Below are positions 53,880 through 64,000 of a stretch of 64,000 nucleotides of DNA, one piece after another. Within the stretch, counting starts at the first letter, position 1. Each line of letters begins with the position of its first letter. Below the pieces are notes generated by a model. It had not been told where the DNA came from. It ran no database searches and saw only the letters and a program-made list of their open reading frames with translations. This DNA comes from Amylostereum areolatum (Eukaryota; Basidiomycota; Agaricomycetes; Russulales; Stereaceae): positions 1 to 64,000 of the forward strand of contig SAXG01000087.1 of NCBI GenBank assembly GCA_012932865.1, written 5' to 3'. Made by a program: the position numbers and the translations under genes.

Positions 53880-55170
53880 ATGTCTGACGAAAGGACCGTC
53901 GTTCTTATCACCGGCTGCGCTGGCTGGCTCGGAGGCTTGGTACGCTTCTCTTCTACTACCCTTACCCTCCGACAGACATCACGCTGAGCAGGTTTACTTC
54001 CCAATTTCTCTTCACAGCTTGTCCACGCCCTCCTCGCCGATCCCGACACGCCCAACTGTCACCTCATCCTTGCCGACATTGTCGAGCCTAAGGCCCCAGA
54101 AGACGCCCGCGTCGTGACCCTCCGGGCGGACCTCACAGACAAAGCTCAGGTCGACAACCTCTTCAAGACGGAGTACGGTATTCCTGACGTTATATATGCT
54201 CTGCACGGCATCATGTCGCGCGGGTCGGAAGACAACTTCGATCTCGGGCTGAAAGTGCTTTCAAGTTCTTTCGCTACTTACAGTGTGTGGATTGTGCTGA
54301 CGACGGGCGAGGAAATAGGTCAACGTCGACTCAGTACGCCTGCTCCTAGACGCCGCACGCCACCAAGGCGCCGGAGCAAACAAGCTGATCAAGTTCCTGT
54401 TCGCGTCCTCATTAGCGGTGTACGGCGGCCCTCTCGTGAGTCCCCTTCCTCTCCCCGTAAACCTGAATATGGATTCTGAACCGAACCGTCGGGCTGTGTA
54501 GCCCGCCGTGGTCACCCCCGACACAATCGCCACGCCCGAGGGTGCGTACGGCATGGGCAAGCTCACGTCCGAGCTTCTCATCAACGAGTACACCCGCCGC
54601 GGCTTCGTCGATGGCCGGATCATGCGTCTCCCCACCATCGTCGTCCGCCCCGGCGTCCCCTCCGCCGCAACTTCCGCCTTTATCTCTGGTACGTCTCCCT
54701 CCTCCTACCACGTCCGTCCCCGGACATCCACAAACAAGAGAAAAACAGGTATCATTCGCGAGCCGCTGAAAGGTCTCGAATCCGTCTGCCCCATCGGCGA
54801 CGCCCTCGTCTCCCCCGAGCTCGACAACCTCCGCGCCTGGCTCGCGTCCCCCGCCACCACGATCAAGAACTTCGTCATCGCCTCGCACGTCCCCGCCTCC
54901 GCCTTTCGCCCGCATTCGCGCGTCGTCTGCCTCCCGGGCTTCACCGCGTCCGTGCGCGACGAGCTCAACGCGCTCGCGGCGGTCGCGGGGGAAGACGCGC
55001 TCAAGCTCGTCAAGTTCAAGGACGACCCGACGAACAGGAGGATCGTGTCGTCGTGGCCCGCCGCGTTCGATAATACTTATCCGTTGAGCTTGGGTTTCGT
55101 GGTGGACGAGGGCGGAATGGAGCCCGTTGTGAGGCAATTCAAGGAGGATGTCGAGGCTGGAATCGCGTGA
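53880..55170 (+). CDS. extended SDR / NAD-dependent epimerase, DenD-like
   Basis: Exons starting at ATG 53880 (MSDERTVVLITGCAGWLGG) continue through about five introns: LVHALLADPDTPNCHLILAD, VVTLRADLTDKAQVDNLF, VIYALHGIMSRGSEDNFDLG, VNVDSVRLLLDAARHQG, LIKFLFASSLAVYGGPL, PEGAYGMGKLTSELLINEY (catalytic Tyr-x3-Lys), GRIMRLPTIVVRPGVPS, IIREPLKGLESVCPIGDAL, ending VVRQFKEDVEAGIA at 55170. The GxxGxxG loop, the SSLAVYGG segment and overall length resemble D-erythronate dehydrogenase/UDP-sugar epimerase relatives. DenD oxidises D-erythronate at C2; that activity here is a family-level suggestion. Cytosolic; substrate unproven. Confidence 0.86.
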
Positions 55171-56959
55171 GCGGGGGAGAAGATGAGCCTTGCCGCTGTG
55201 TATTTGTTTAGCTCCGTGATTTTTACATAGCTCTAGCTGGGATAGGCCTAAGCGTAAAAGCATCTATATTCAATTCAATCCACTAATCCCGTCGGCACCT
55301 GTCGGCACCCGCGGGGTAGTTATTCCTACGTACCGCCAACTTGGCCGACTTTACAAGTATTTGAAGCGAAAGACCCCTGTCAAAATGGATTTCCCCAGGA
55401 TCCCCCCCCCCCCCCCCCCCCCCCCCCCAAATCGCGGCAGCAGAGCAACTGCCAGGGACCGAAAGGGAAAGCTTGCTGTCACTGGCCAGCCAGCGTCGGC
55501 CGTCTTCGATCCTCGTTCATGGTTCTGTTCAAATTGAGGCACACGCGCGAATTCGAAGAGCTGACTCGCCAACAAAGGAGACCAACCCATGCCATGGTCA
55601 CGTTGATGTATAGGAAAGGATACGACGCACGGGAGATTTACAATCCCGGTCGGATGTCCTGGGATTCAAGAGGAATAGTCTGCGGAACCTTCTCTGTGCG
55701 AAATTGACTCGGAGCCCGTCGAAACGGTTCTCCGTTTCCGAGCAAGTTCTTCAAACCCGCGCCTACTATATATCTGGAGGCTGGCGTATGAGAGGGCAGG
55801 GGGGACAAGAAGCTAGATAATTATCGTTGCGCTAAACGAAATGAAGGCGAGCGACCTTACTACCACCCGTGGACGTCCATGGGCACCATATGTCCCAGAC
55901 GTTATATTTAAGGCGCGCCTCAAAATTCGCGGATAGAGCCAAGATAGAGCTGCGACAGGAGGCCGCCTATGCGGCAGTTGCGTGTTTATACTGACGAGGA
56001 AGACGTTGAAAGGGGTTGAATGCACGAAAGCGCTCACTTTGAAAGCGAGAGCGACAATGGATCGAGCATACGGAGGTGGCGGTGAAGGAACATTGAGGAA
56101 TACATGAGGGCCGATGGAGAAAATGACATCGTAGATGAGCTCGTAAGTGACGGAAGGGGAGGTTAAACCGGGTGGTGGACGTCTTGACTTTTGAGCGGGA
56201 ATTCGGGTTCAGACTAGTTCAGACCAGGTGAGTTTGAATTTGGACCTGCAGTTCAGAACGGCGTGGGTGACGGTCGGAGCTTAGACCTTAGAGACTCGCC
56301 AGTGCTCGAATACATAGGTCGATCACGACTCCCAAGAGAGTAGTCTATTCGAGTGTTGGCGCCCCGAACTCGTCGAGCAGGGTATGCGAAAGGTGACTGT
56401 AGCGAGCCGTCTGAAAACAAAAATTAGAGATGAGAAACAATTTTCCAGAGGCCTGGAGAGGAGCTGAGCATCAACAAGGACGAACTCGTCCACATCCTCG
56501 CTGCCCAAACTTTTTTGGTATGCCAGTGAGACTACTTACATAGGGCGACGATACCGTTCCTTCGTATCCAGGCAGAATTGAAGGCAACTTCCTGGATATA
56601 CGAGCAGAGCACCCATAATGTCGGCGTTGAGAGTGGTGACGCGCTCGTCTTATCCTGCAGGTGAATCTGCAGGTGTTTGTCGAAGTGGGCTGCGGCATGC
56701 CCGGCCAAGCTGGTCCGCTGGAGCGTGGCGGAGCGCGCGCCGAAAATGGCCAATTACGGCCGGCTCAGGCCGGCTCCCCACTTGACTTTGAGTCAAACTA
56801 CAACACTCTCAGGCTACAACACCCCCCTTACTAGCATCTGAGCCCCTGGACTCTGCCAAAGGACCTGATTCGCTGATTATGGTTGCACCCCTTATGCCGA
56901 GCTCTTCCTCTCTTTCCGAGTCAGTTTTCCATGGGTTTTCCGTGAGAGCGCTTACCCAC
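55171..56959. other. stretch with no recognised gene
   Basis: Short frames on both strands without domains; holds a poly-C tract at 55402-55428. Confidence 0.4.
55402..55428. repeat. poly-C tract of 27
   Basis: About 27 consecutive C; similar to the tract at 42166-42195. Confidence 0.85.
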
Positions 56960-58578
56960 TGCGAGGTGACAGTCTGCACACCGATATTTTACTACTCATC
57001 ATCGAACACCTATCTGGCCACGTCACCCAATTCTCGACCGTTTCCAAGTGTATTCGAATCGTCTGTTCGAATCGTCTTTTCCGAAAATGCACCATCAATT
57101 GCATGGGACCGTACCCGCCGTCCAGCGTTCTGCCCTACATCCAGTGAGTCGTAACACTGTTTGATCGTATACTATATATATGTAACTGGTTTGACGGATA
57201 GAGCGCTCGTTTTGCGCGGGGCCGTATCCTTCGAAGATCGCTTTTCGTATCTGGAGCTAGCAGTGCTTCAGATGGCGTCCCTTCACACTGTTCGCATCAT
57301 CGAGTCTCCAGAAGGCGTTGCATTGTCTACCCTGCAGACCGTGCTATCCTCCCGTTCACTTCGCATGCTTGAGATCATATATTCTCCGTAGCTGAAAACA
57401 CTCGCCCCTTCGCGCGGACATACGACAAAGTTTTTCTCTCCTCTGTGCAAGTTCGCCTATGTGGTTGATCCTTGGCACGAATGCAGTGACATGGAAAGTG
57501 TCAACCCACGGCTGGAAAGGCAATTCCTCGAACTCATCATGAGCCGGGTCCGCAATACCGTTGAATGCCTTCAGCTTCCTGTAGACGTCGCTCTCCTTCA
57601 ACACATCGCGACGACGCCCTACAAATCTTTGCAAGACATCGCTCTATCCGGATACTATTACGATCAAGAGAAGGATCCTACGCTACTCCTTCGCACCCTA
57701 TGCAATGTGCCCCGACTCAAGAGCTTGGATCTAAAGCTTATACAAAGGGACGGTTCGGGCCGCACCCTGGTTTGGCCTCAAGGGACTTTCTATAGCGCCA
57801 CTTTCGATTATCTGGAGAGGATATCCATCTCTTATCCTGATCCAGCCGACGAAATCTATTCACGTCTCCCTTCCAGCGTCCAACATCTCTCGCTTCTTGA
57901 TTGGCCACGACACTACCTCTGTGCGGATCCATTTTCCCGATTCTACAAGGGCATCATTTCGAATCCTAGCCAATACCTGGAACATTCCCTCCTTGCATCC
58001 GCAGAGCTCCGTCGTATCCTGAATAAATGCCACCTCCCTTCCGCCGAGTCGCTCTGCGTGTCTTTCAGGGCGTCTCACGATGAGGCTGCTGGGGACCCCT
58101 TCCGGAACCTGTCGTCGCAGTTTCCGAAGCTCAAATCACTCCAAGTCCATCGCTACCGGGAACAAGGTGAGAAATACGTCGATTCAGTAAGCAATTCAGC
58201 ATACATTATCGACAACCAATGACCTAACCCACACAGACGGATATTTCCCGGGCGCTATCGTCTCTCAGGGAACTACGAACGCTGCGCATGCATATCGACA
58301 TCCTGACGGACAGCCCGCACAAGCTTCAAAGCGTCAATGACCGGGACAATCAGATGGCCACAATCGAGCGCCATGCTCGCGTATTTGTCAACAACATTCA
58401 GTCTGTGCACATGGTTGGCATCCTTGCTCGCAATTTTTCGAATAATCAGTGGGCATCGTGGCGCGTCACTCGGGACGACACAACCCAGGCGGAGCTCGTC
58501 GCTGTGGAGTCATGGGACAAAAAGAAGGAATACTCGTACGTGTCACGGACTCGAACCGTTTCTGCGCGCTCATAACCT
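56960..58578 (+). pseudogene. F-box/LRR-like gene with an in-frame stop
   Basis: Begins with F-box-like text (LHTDILLLIIEHLSGHVTQF, VCSNRLFRKCTINCMGPYP), then an intron (GTGAGT...GATAG) and a second exon (VLRGAVSFEDRFSYLELAVL, LSSRSLRMLEIIYSP) that ends at a TAG (57389-57391). The same frame continues for 276 codons after the stop with repeated leucine-rich strands: LKTLAPSRGHTTKFF, NTVECLQLPVDVALLQHI, NVPRLKSLDLKL, YLERISISYP, SSVQHLSLLDW, FPKLKSLQVHRYREQG, an intron, and LRELRTLRMHIDILTD up to about 58578. The stop could be a CAG-to-TAG nonsense change. F-box/LRR proteins recruit targets to SCF ubiquitin ligases; this allele is probably null or truncated. Exact start uncertain. Confidence 0.6.
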
Positions 58579-58843
58579 ACTTACAGTGATTTCCCGCTTT
58601 GATGACCAGAAACAACCAGATCCCATGGAGTGGCGACCTTTTGTACCGGACCATTCGAAGTGTCTTGTATTTTATCACGATACTACATCCATGCATGGGT
58701 ATTGGCGAGGGAAGCTTCGATAAGAATAAGCATGGTAGACCACGCTGCGGGCTCGTTAGACGTGGGCGCGTAAACGTTCAACATTTAACATGCATTGCAG
58801 CTATACAAACTAGACACCACACAATACTAGAATAACACCAGTT

Positions 58844-61085
58844 CTACACGAAGATACGAGAGAGATAGCTGTCGACGCCTTCCTTCCCTTTCAAGAGCCC
58901 CCCAAGAACACCGTCCGGCCTGATGATGGCGATCTTCGGCTCTTTACCAGCATTATACGCAGAGTATGCGTGGCCCTCGCTGTCCCGAAGGACTATGGCA
59001 TCGGAGCCGTCGGGCGCGACGTTCTCTTGAAGGGACTCTGTAGCTTTGGGGAGTAATAGAACGATGCGAACTCCAGTGGCCCTGTACTTGGCGGACACGA
59101 CGCCAGTATCCGCAGAGCCGAAAATCAGCACGGTGTGGTATGTCGAGCCGAACGTCGTGAAGAGCGTGGTGGTGACGCCCGTCTTGACGTTAACCAGCGC
59201 AGGAGCGTCGGGGGCTCTGTCTCCCGCGTGTACCCGACCGCCACTCACATACGTCGAGGCGGTCGCTGCCGCCTCCTCCGCGCCCTCAGAGCCGAACTCA
59301 TCGACGACGACGGAGCTCCAGCGGCAGTGTACGCCGAGCTGCCTGAACGACGCTGGCCGCTTCCAGGCGTTCTCGGGGGCGTCCGAGCCGGACGGGTTGA
59401 ACGTCTGCACGAGCAGCTTTGTCGTGATCTGGAGCATTTCCTGGATCACGGGGCGGCGTTCCTCGTTGTAAGAATCGAGGAGGGATGGGAGCGCGAGGCC
59501 CTTGCACACGAGGGAGAGCTTCCATCCCAGGTTCATCTGGGCACCGTAAGAAGATCAGCGCGAAAATAACGAAGTCAAGGTAATGGTACGCACAGCATCC
59601 ATCACGCTCGAGTTCATGCCTTGACCTCCGGTTGGGCTGTGGATATGCGCCGCATCTACGCAAAACAAACCGTCATTTTCACAAGTCGCGACCGAGCTGC
59701 TGTGAGTTACCTCCAGCTAGGAGAACTCTCCCTGCCCGGAAAGTGTCAACCATACGCACGTTGGGTCTGTCCGTCCATTGATTATCCGCAAATCTACAGC
59801 GAATGCAGTCACTACTCACTTCCAGTCGGCAATAGTTTCGATTTTTCTGATTTTGATATCAGGGTTCTTTGTGACGTCGGACACAGACTGCTGCAGGTAG
59901 TCGTGGTCGTGCACCGCCCTGGCGCAGTCAAAGTGTGGACCGCCGACGACGAGAGAATACACGTTCTCCGTCGCACTGCGATCTGTGGGGCAGAAGGTCA
60001 CCCTGTCGACAAGATGATCGCGTTAGAGTACCGTGACAGGGTTGGCCATACAAGAGATACAGACGAACATATTGCCTGACTTGCCACCGAACTTGTGACA
60101 GTGCTGCTCGACGAGGAAATGTGGCCAATGTGTTACAAGAATATCGTTAGGATGTCGAGAGGGTTAAAAGGCATAGTTAGCATAGCTGTACTTAGAGTGG
60201 GACACGATGGCCACCCACTTCGCGATCCAAGCCGTGAACCTCAACGTCGCCGAAAACCGTCCTGCCTGCGTACTCGGCATCGCCAAGAAGTTTTACTCCA
60301 AGGAGCCTCCTACTGTTTCCTGCGGGACTCGCCTTTCAATTGTTTTCTTGGAGCCGTTGCCAGTGTACCAACGCACCTTTTGCCCCATCAGCACCGACAA
60401 CGTACTTGACGCGTATCGACTCCCTTTCTTCTACGCCGGATTTTCCGACAGAGGCTGTGACACCACTCTCATCTTGCTCGAGGTCGAGGAGTTCCGTAGC
60501 AAGTTCAACTTCGACGCCATACGTCCTAAGATGGTCGCGCAAGATAGCACAAGCGCGATCTTGCCCTAGCATCACGGCATTTGGCTATATGACCGGGTAA
60601 TGTGAATAAGTTGGGATAGATAGCTTGATATTCGTAGTCGGAAACGACATACTATCGGAACATCCGGGGTAGCATCGATCTTGGGCATCATCTCGAACGT
60701 CCTCTCAAGTTTGCCGTTCTCGTCGTACTGCATGAATAGAGGAAGGGGGATGGCGTTTCTCTTGACATCGTCCAGGACGCCTAGTAGTCCGTAATGCTCT
60801 AGGACCCTGGGCTGAATGCGTCGTCAACCAGGGGATCTTAGACTGTACTGGTAGGCGTCGGAAGGAAAACAGACGTACGAATATTCCCGCACCACGTTGT
60901 CCACGGAAATAGTGTGGTAGTTTGTCTATAATGCGTACATGCACACCATGCTGTACCAGGCTAAGTGCGGCGACGAGACCCGTCGGCCCTGCACCTGCCT
61001 GAGGACGATATGTAGGGGTGAATAGGGTATACCATATTTCAGACGACTGACTCACCACCAAGACGTCTATTGACCCGTGTGACAT
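58844..61085 (-). CDS. FAD-dependent aromatic monooxygenase (phenol hydroxylase-like)
   Basis: Starts at 61085 (MSHGSIDVLV) and splices into AGAGPTGLVAALSLVQHGVH, the FAD Rossmann loop (GxGxxG-type). Later exons show LEHYGLLGVLDDVKRNAI, LGQDRACAILRDHLRTYG, VKYVVGADGAKG (the second FAD/NADPH motif DG) and VLLAG|DAAHIHSPTGGQGMNSSV, the FAD-ribityl GD motif, split by an intron. The C-terminal exon runs from MNLGWKLSLVCKGLALP to 58844 and includes a thioredoxin-like fold with AGDRAPDAPALVNVKTGV and PKIAIIRPDGVLGGLL, typical of phenol 2-monooxygenase-like flavoproteins. These hydroxylate aromatic rings with NADPH and O2, feeding catechols to ring cleavage. The substrate is unknown. Confidence 0.86.
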
Positions 61086-62543
61086 AGTCTGGAAGGGCTG
61101 AGATGAAGTGGGGGTTGTTTTTGTTTAGGAGGGAGATGGCGACGACGAGTACCAGTTATGGGGCGGCTGGGGGGCGCGGCTGCCATGCTGTTTTTAAGGC
61201 CTCGACGTTAACCTCCCGTAAGTTACCAGTCGGACTTTCGAATGTCGGCACCAGGCCACCTCAGAGGTCGGCAGAAGCTAAAGATATCAGAAGCTAATAT
61301 ACGAGGTTTCAATGTACTTATATCATCCTTCTGAAACGAAGGAGCCGAACGCCGAGTGCGTGGCATCTCCGCAGTTTGTCCACAGGTTCCGGAACAAAGG
61401 TGAGAAACTTGCATATGTTGTGATTCCTGGATTGGACTCTGATGGAGACTGGTGTGAGTGAATGTGGATCAGCTTCATCAATGAAGATACTAAATGTCCA
61501 AAGTACTGTGTGAATGTACGGCGCTTGCTTGCTGCGCACGCCACGGTGTAATAAGTATACGCGTCTACCCCCGAGTCCCAACTTTTTCGCCGACCACAGG
61601 CGCTCTGTTATCCTTTCGCACTCGATATATATGGTGAGGTCACATGTAAAATCAAGCGCTACTTTACGATGAAGTCTGCGATCCCGCTAGCCACGAGCTC
61701 CTTGCGATGGGAACTGTCGTTGACAATCGCCTTGTGCCCTTCCATACGCAAGTATTCCTGATCTCGCGTTGCCGCCACCCAATCTACAAGAGCGAGTCAA
61801 GATCTTACACCGAATACCAGATCATGACGGTTGCCTACCGTTACCTTGCAATTCCGAGGCAACCGCATGCTGCCCAAATGCTGCCAGCTTTCCGGGATCG
61901 CTATCGGCAGGACATACTGTAGCATGCTAACACCCACCAGCAACGGACCGTCCATCTCCTTCCACACCGCGTCCACAAGCACGAACGCAGTTTCAAGCCC
62001 AACGAGAAGAAGTTCAGTACCTGTGGCGCCGCAGACCCGATTGAGATGCTCCTTCTCTTGCGCGATGAGCGGGTCGTTGAAAGTCGGCACGTCGATCCGG
62101 GCGGAGGCGCGCTGGGCCTGGATAGGCATGGCGTAGTGGCGACGGATGCGGCGCTGGAGGGTGGTGTACTTACATGGCGTTCTTGACTTGGTCCGCCGTG
62201 CGTTGAACGAGGTACGCAACAATGCGCCCACAACTGCTACAGTATCTGCGTTCACCGACCTGTCTTCGCGCAACTGCCTCCTCGACCTGTTCAACGAGTA
62301 TGATGGGACGATTTCATCAGTCACTGTGCCGGACATCACCATAGATTGAGAGCGGGCGCGAGCGAGGTGATGAACAACATGCCAGACGATGTACACAACA
62401 ACGATGCCCGAGCACGACGGCGACGACGCGTCTGCTTACCCTTGCTTGCCTTTCACGTGACCGCGTCTGCAAGACCCCACCCGACGTTAAGCTAATTCAC
62501 GATTATTCTGTAGTCTTCCCTCTTTACTCGATTTCACTCCTAC
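61086..62543. other. stretch with no recognised gene
   Basis: A minus-strand frame at 61797-62396 (with LLVGLETAFVLVDAVWKEMD) is the longest but has no family I recognise and no clear exon structure; other frames are short. Confidence 0.4.
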
Positions 62544-64000
62544 TCACACCTCCAGAACCTCCACGCTCGAGCCCCCCTTCTTCGACTCATCCGTGCTAGT
62601 CCTTTCGTCCCTCTCCCTCTCTTGCACCTTCCCTTCCTCCTCCCCAACCCACTCCCGTGCCTCGTAACCCTCCACGGTCGGTATCGGACCCTTGAACCAA
62701 TGGACCCCTCCGTACTTGGGGAAGTAGTACCACACGAGCGAGAGGACGAACACGCCGCCGAGGACGACGACGGTGTAGTTCATGTCCGCGACGGACGTCA
62801 CCTTGTCCGGCGGGAAGAAGAACACGGTGCCCATGAAGCCCATGAACACGACCGAGATCAGCGCGCACGGGAAGCTCTGGCAAATCGATCCACACAGTTA
62901 GCTATTCCTGCCTCTGCGCGCCACGAAGGGAGGGAAGGACGCACAAACACCCCCAACGAGAACGGTCCCGGCTTGAAGTTGTTCTCCTTCCTCCATATCC
63001 ACCGCGCGGCGATCGGGATCGCGTACGCGACGTACAAGCCCGTGACGCTGATCGCGAACACGGCGTTGATGGCTTGCGAGCCCGCGAAGGCGAGGCAGCC
63101 GAGCAGGAGCGCTGCGATCGCGGTGAACCAGACGGTGTTGACGGGCGTCTTGGTGTAGGAGTTCATGCGGTAGAGGTAGGACGAGAAAGGGAGCGCGCCA
63201 TCGCGGGAGAACGCGAAGGATTGACGGGAGGCGGCAAGCATCTGGGAGAAGGGTGGTGAGACGTAGCTTCGAAACCGGGAGAGAGTTGACACGAACCATG
63301 CTGGATCCCATGAAGTACCTGAAAGCAAAAACCCCACCCTCGTCAGCGAGGGTACACATTAGAGACAGCGAAAAACGCACTGCACGATAACAACGAATGA
63401 CCAAATCGCCAGCGTGCCCTTCTGTCCGAAGCTGTTGAAGAAGATGGCCGCCATCGGCTGGTCGCTGTTGGCGAGAGCCGCAAGGTCCGTTCCCATGCAG
63501 AACGCGAGAGAAACGTTGATGGCTATACCAAAGTTCAGTCAGCGACTTTGGCGTTATACGGATACCAAAAACACCCACCCCATCCAAGGATACCGGCGAT
63601 ACCGATGGCCCACACAATGGCCCATGGGACAGCTGTCGCGGCGTTGGAAGCTTCTTCGCTGATATGCACACTTGAATCGAACGAGCCTGCGCGGACCGTG
63701 AGCCTCCTATCTCTTTCATTAAGATGGATGAGCGTACAAATGGTCCACAGGGGGGCGAGGAAGCTGAGAATAAAAGCGTAGCCACTCGGCCAATCGCTCT
63801 CTAGATCGTATAGTCAGACTTCGTCCCACTGGCACAACAAAGCATTCGCAGAGAGACGTACGGTTCGTGAAGTTCCCGAGCGCGAAGCTCGCGGTATTGC
63901 GGAACTCGGACGGCGTCGCAGCGGGAAGCCCGATGATCACCGCCAAACAGAGCCTGATAAACCGTTGTAAGCACCGTACCATACCCGGGCGAAAGTATGT
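62544..64000 (-). CDS. amino-acid permease (APC superfamily), C-terminal part
   Basis: The 3' portion of a multi-exon transporter; the N-terminus is beyond 64000. Landmarks from right to left: RLCLAVIIGLPAATPSEFRN, GYAFILSFLAPLWTICTLIH, DSSVHISEEASNAATAVPWA (signature of fungal GABA/choline-type permeases), IGIAGILGWG, MAAIFFNSFGQKGTLAIWSF, SRQSFAFSRDGALPFSSYLY, VNTVWFTAIAALLLGCLAFA, ISVTGLYVAYAIPIAARWIW, then the last exon with MNYTVVVLGGVFVLSLVWYY and a charged cytosolic tail ending SSVEVLEV at 62544. Plasma-membrane or organellar uptake of amino acids, GABA or related amines. The substrate is not readable. Confidence 0.88.

Noticed and set aside
61797..62396. A 199-codon minus-strand frame resembling membrane-protein text
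   Set aside because: No recognised family, no clear exon structure and low-complexity start; not called as a gene.

Overview
The window looks like a GC-rich agaricomycete (mushroom-forming basidiomycete) chromosome. Host genes are split by many short introns (about 40-70 bases, mostly GT...AG). They include families typical of these fungi: a secreted tyrosinase, a Zn2Cys6 transcription factor, an extracellular intradiol dioxygenase, MYND-finger and Cys-cluster proteins, and leucine-rich F-box-like genes. No rRNA, tRNA or CRISPR was seen.

Layout. 1-3.8 kb: edge-truncated, indel-ridden copy of a Ty3/gypsy chromovirus (copy A). 3.8-9 kb: no recognised gene, with scattered coding-like pieces. 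9-20 kb: secreted tyrosinase (+), Zn2Cys6 regulator (-), a secreted protein made of five near-identical glycine/alanine-rich repeats (-), and a secreted intradiol dioxygenase (-). 20.3-34.4 kb: a nested transposon. The outer element (20302-34380) has 13-bp CACTG-type terminal inverted repeats, palindromic subterminal repeats, an intron-containing 1,239-residue transposase-like gene and an accessory gene. Inside the accessory gene sits a complete chromovirus (copy B, 22150-29243) with 420-bp LTRs that I found to differ at only two positions, a 5-bp target duplication, and a primer-binding site matching its own predicted RNA 5' end (Tf1/sushi-type self-priming).

34.8-46.3 kb: a duplicated block. 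Each half holds a leucine-rich/F-box-like gene (one degenerate, one frameshifted) and an NmrA-like NAD(P)-binding gene. The two NmrA paralogues are intact with identical exon lengths. Between them lie a Cys-cluster protein gene, a MYND-finger gene and a 235-bp MITE-like element with a perfect hairpin.

47-64 kb: metabolic genes. These are an MFS transporter, a class II aldolase (a second MITE-like element lies in the divergent promoter between these two), a short-chain dehydrogenase, an extended SDR/epimerase, an LRR/F-box-like gene with an in-frame stop, an FAD-dependent aromatic monooxygenase, and an amino-acid permease running off the right edge.

The tyrosinase, intradiol dioxygenase and FAD monooxygenase fit phenolic/aromatic metabolism in a wood- or litter-decaying lifestyle. 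They do not form a tight cluster, so a shared pathway is only inference. Exon boundaries were read by eye from splice-site consensus and frame continuity.
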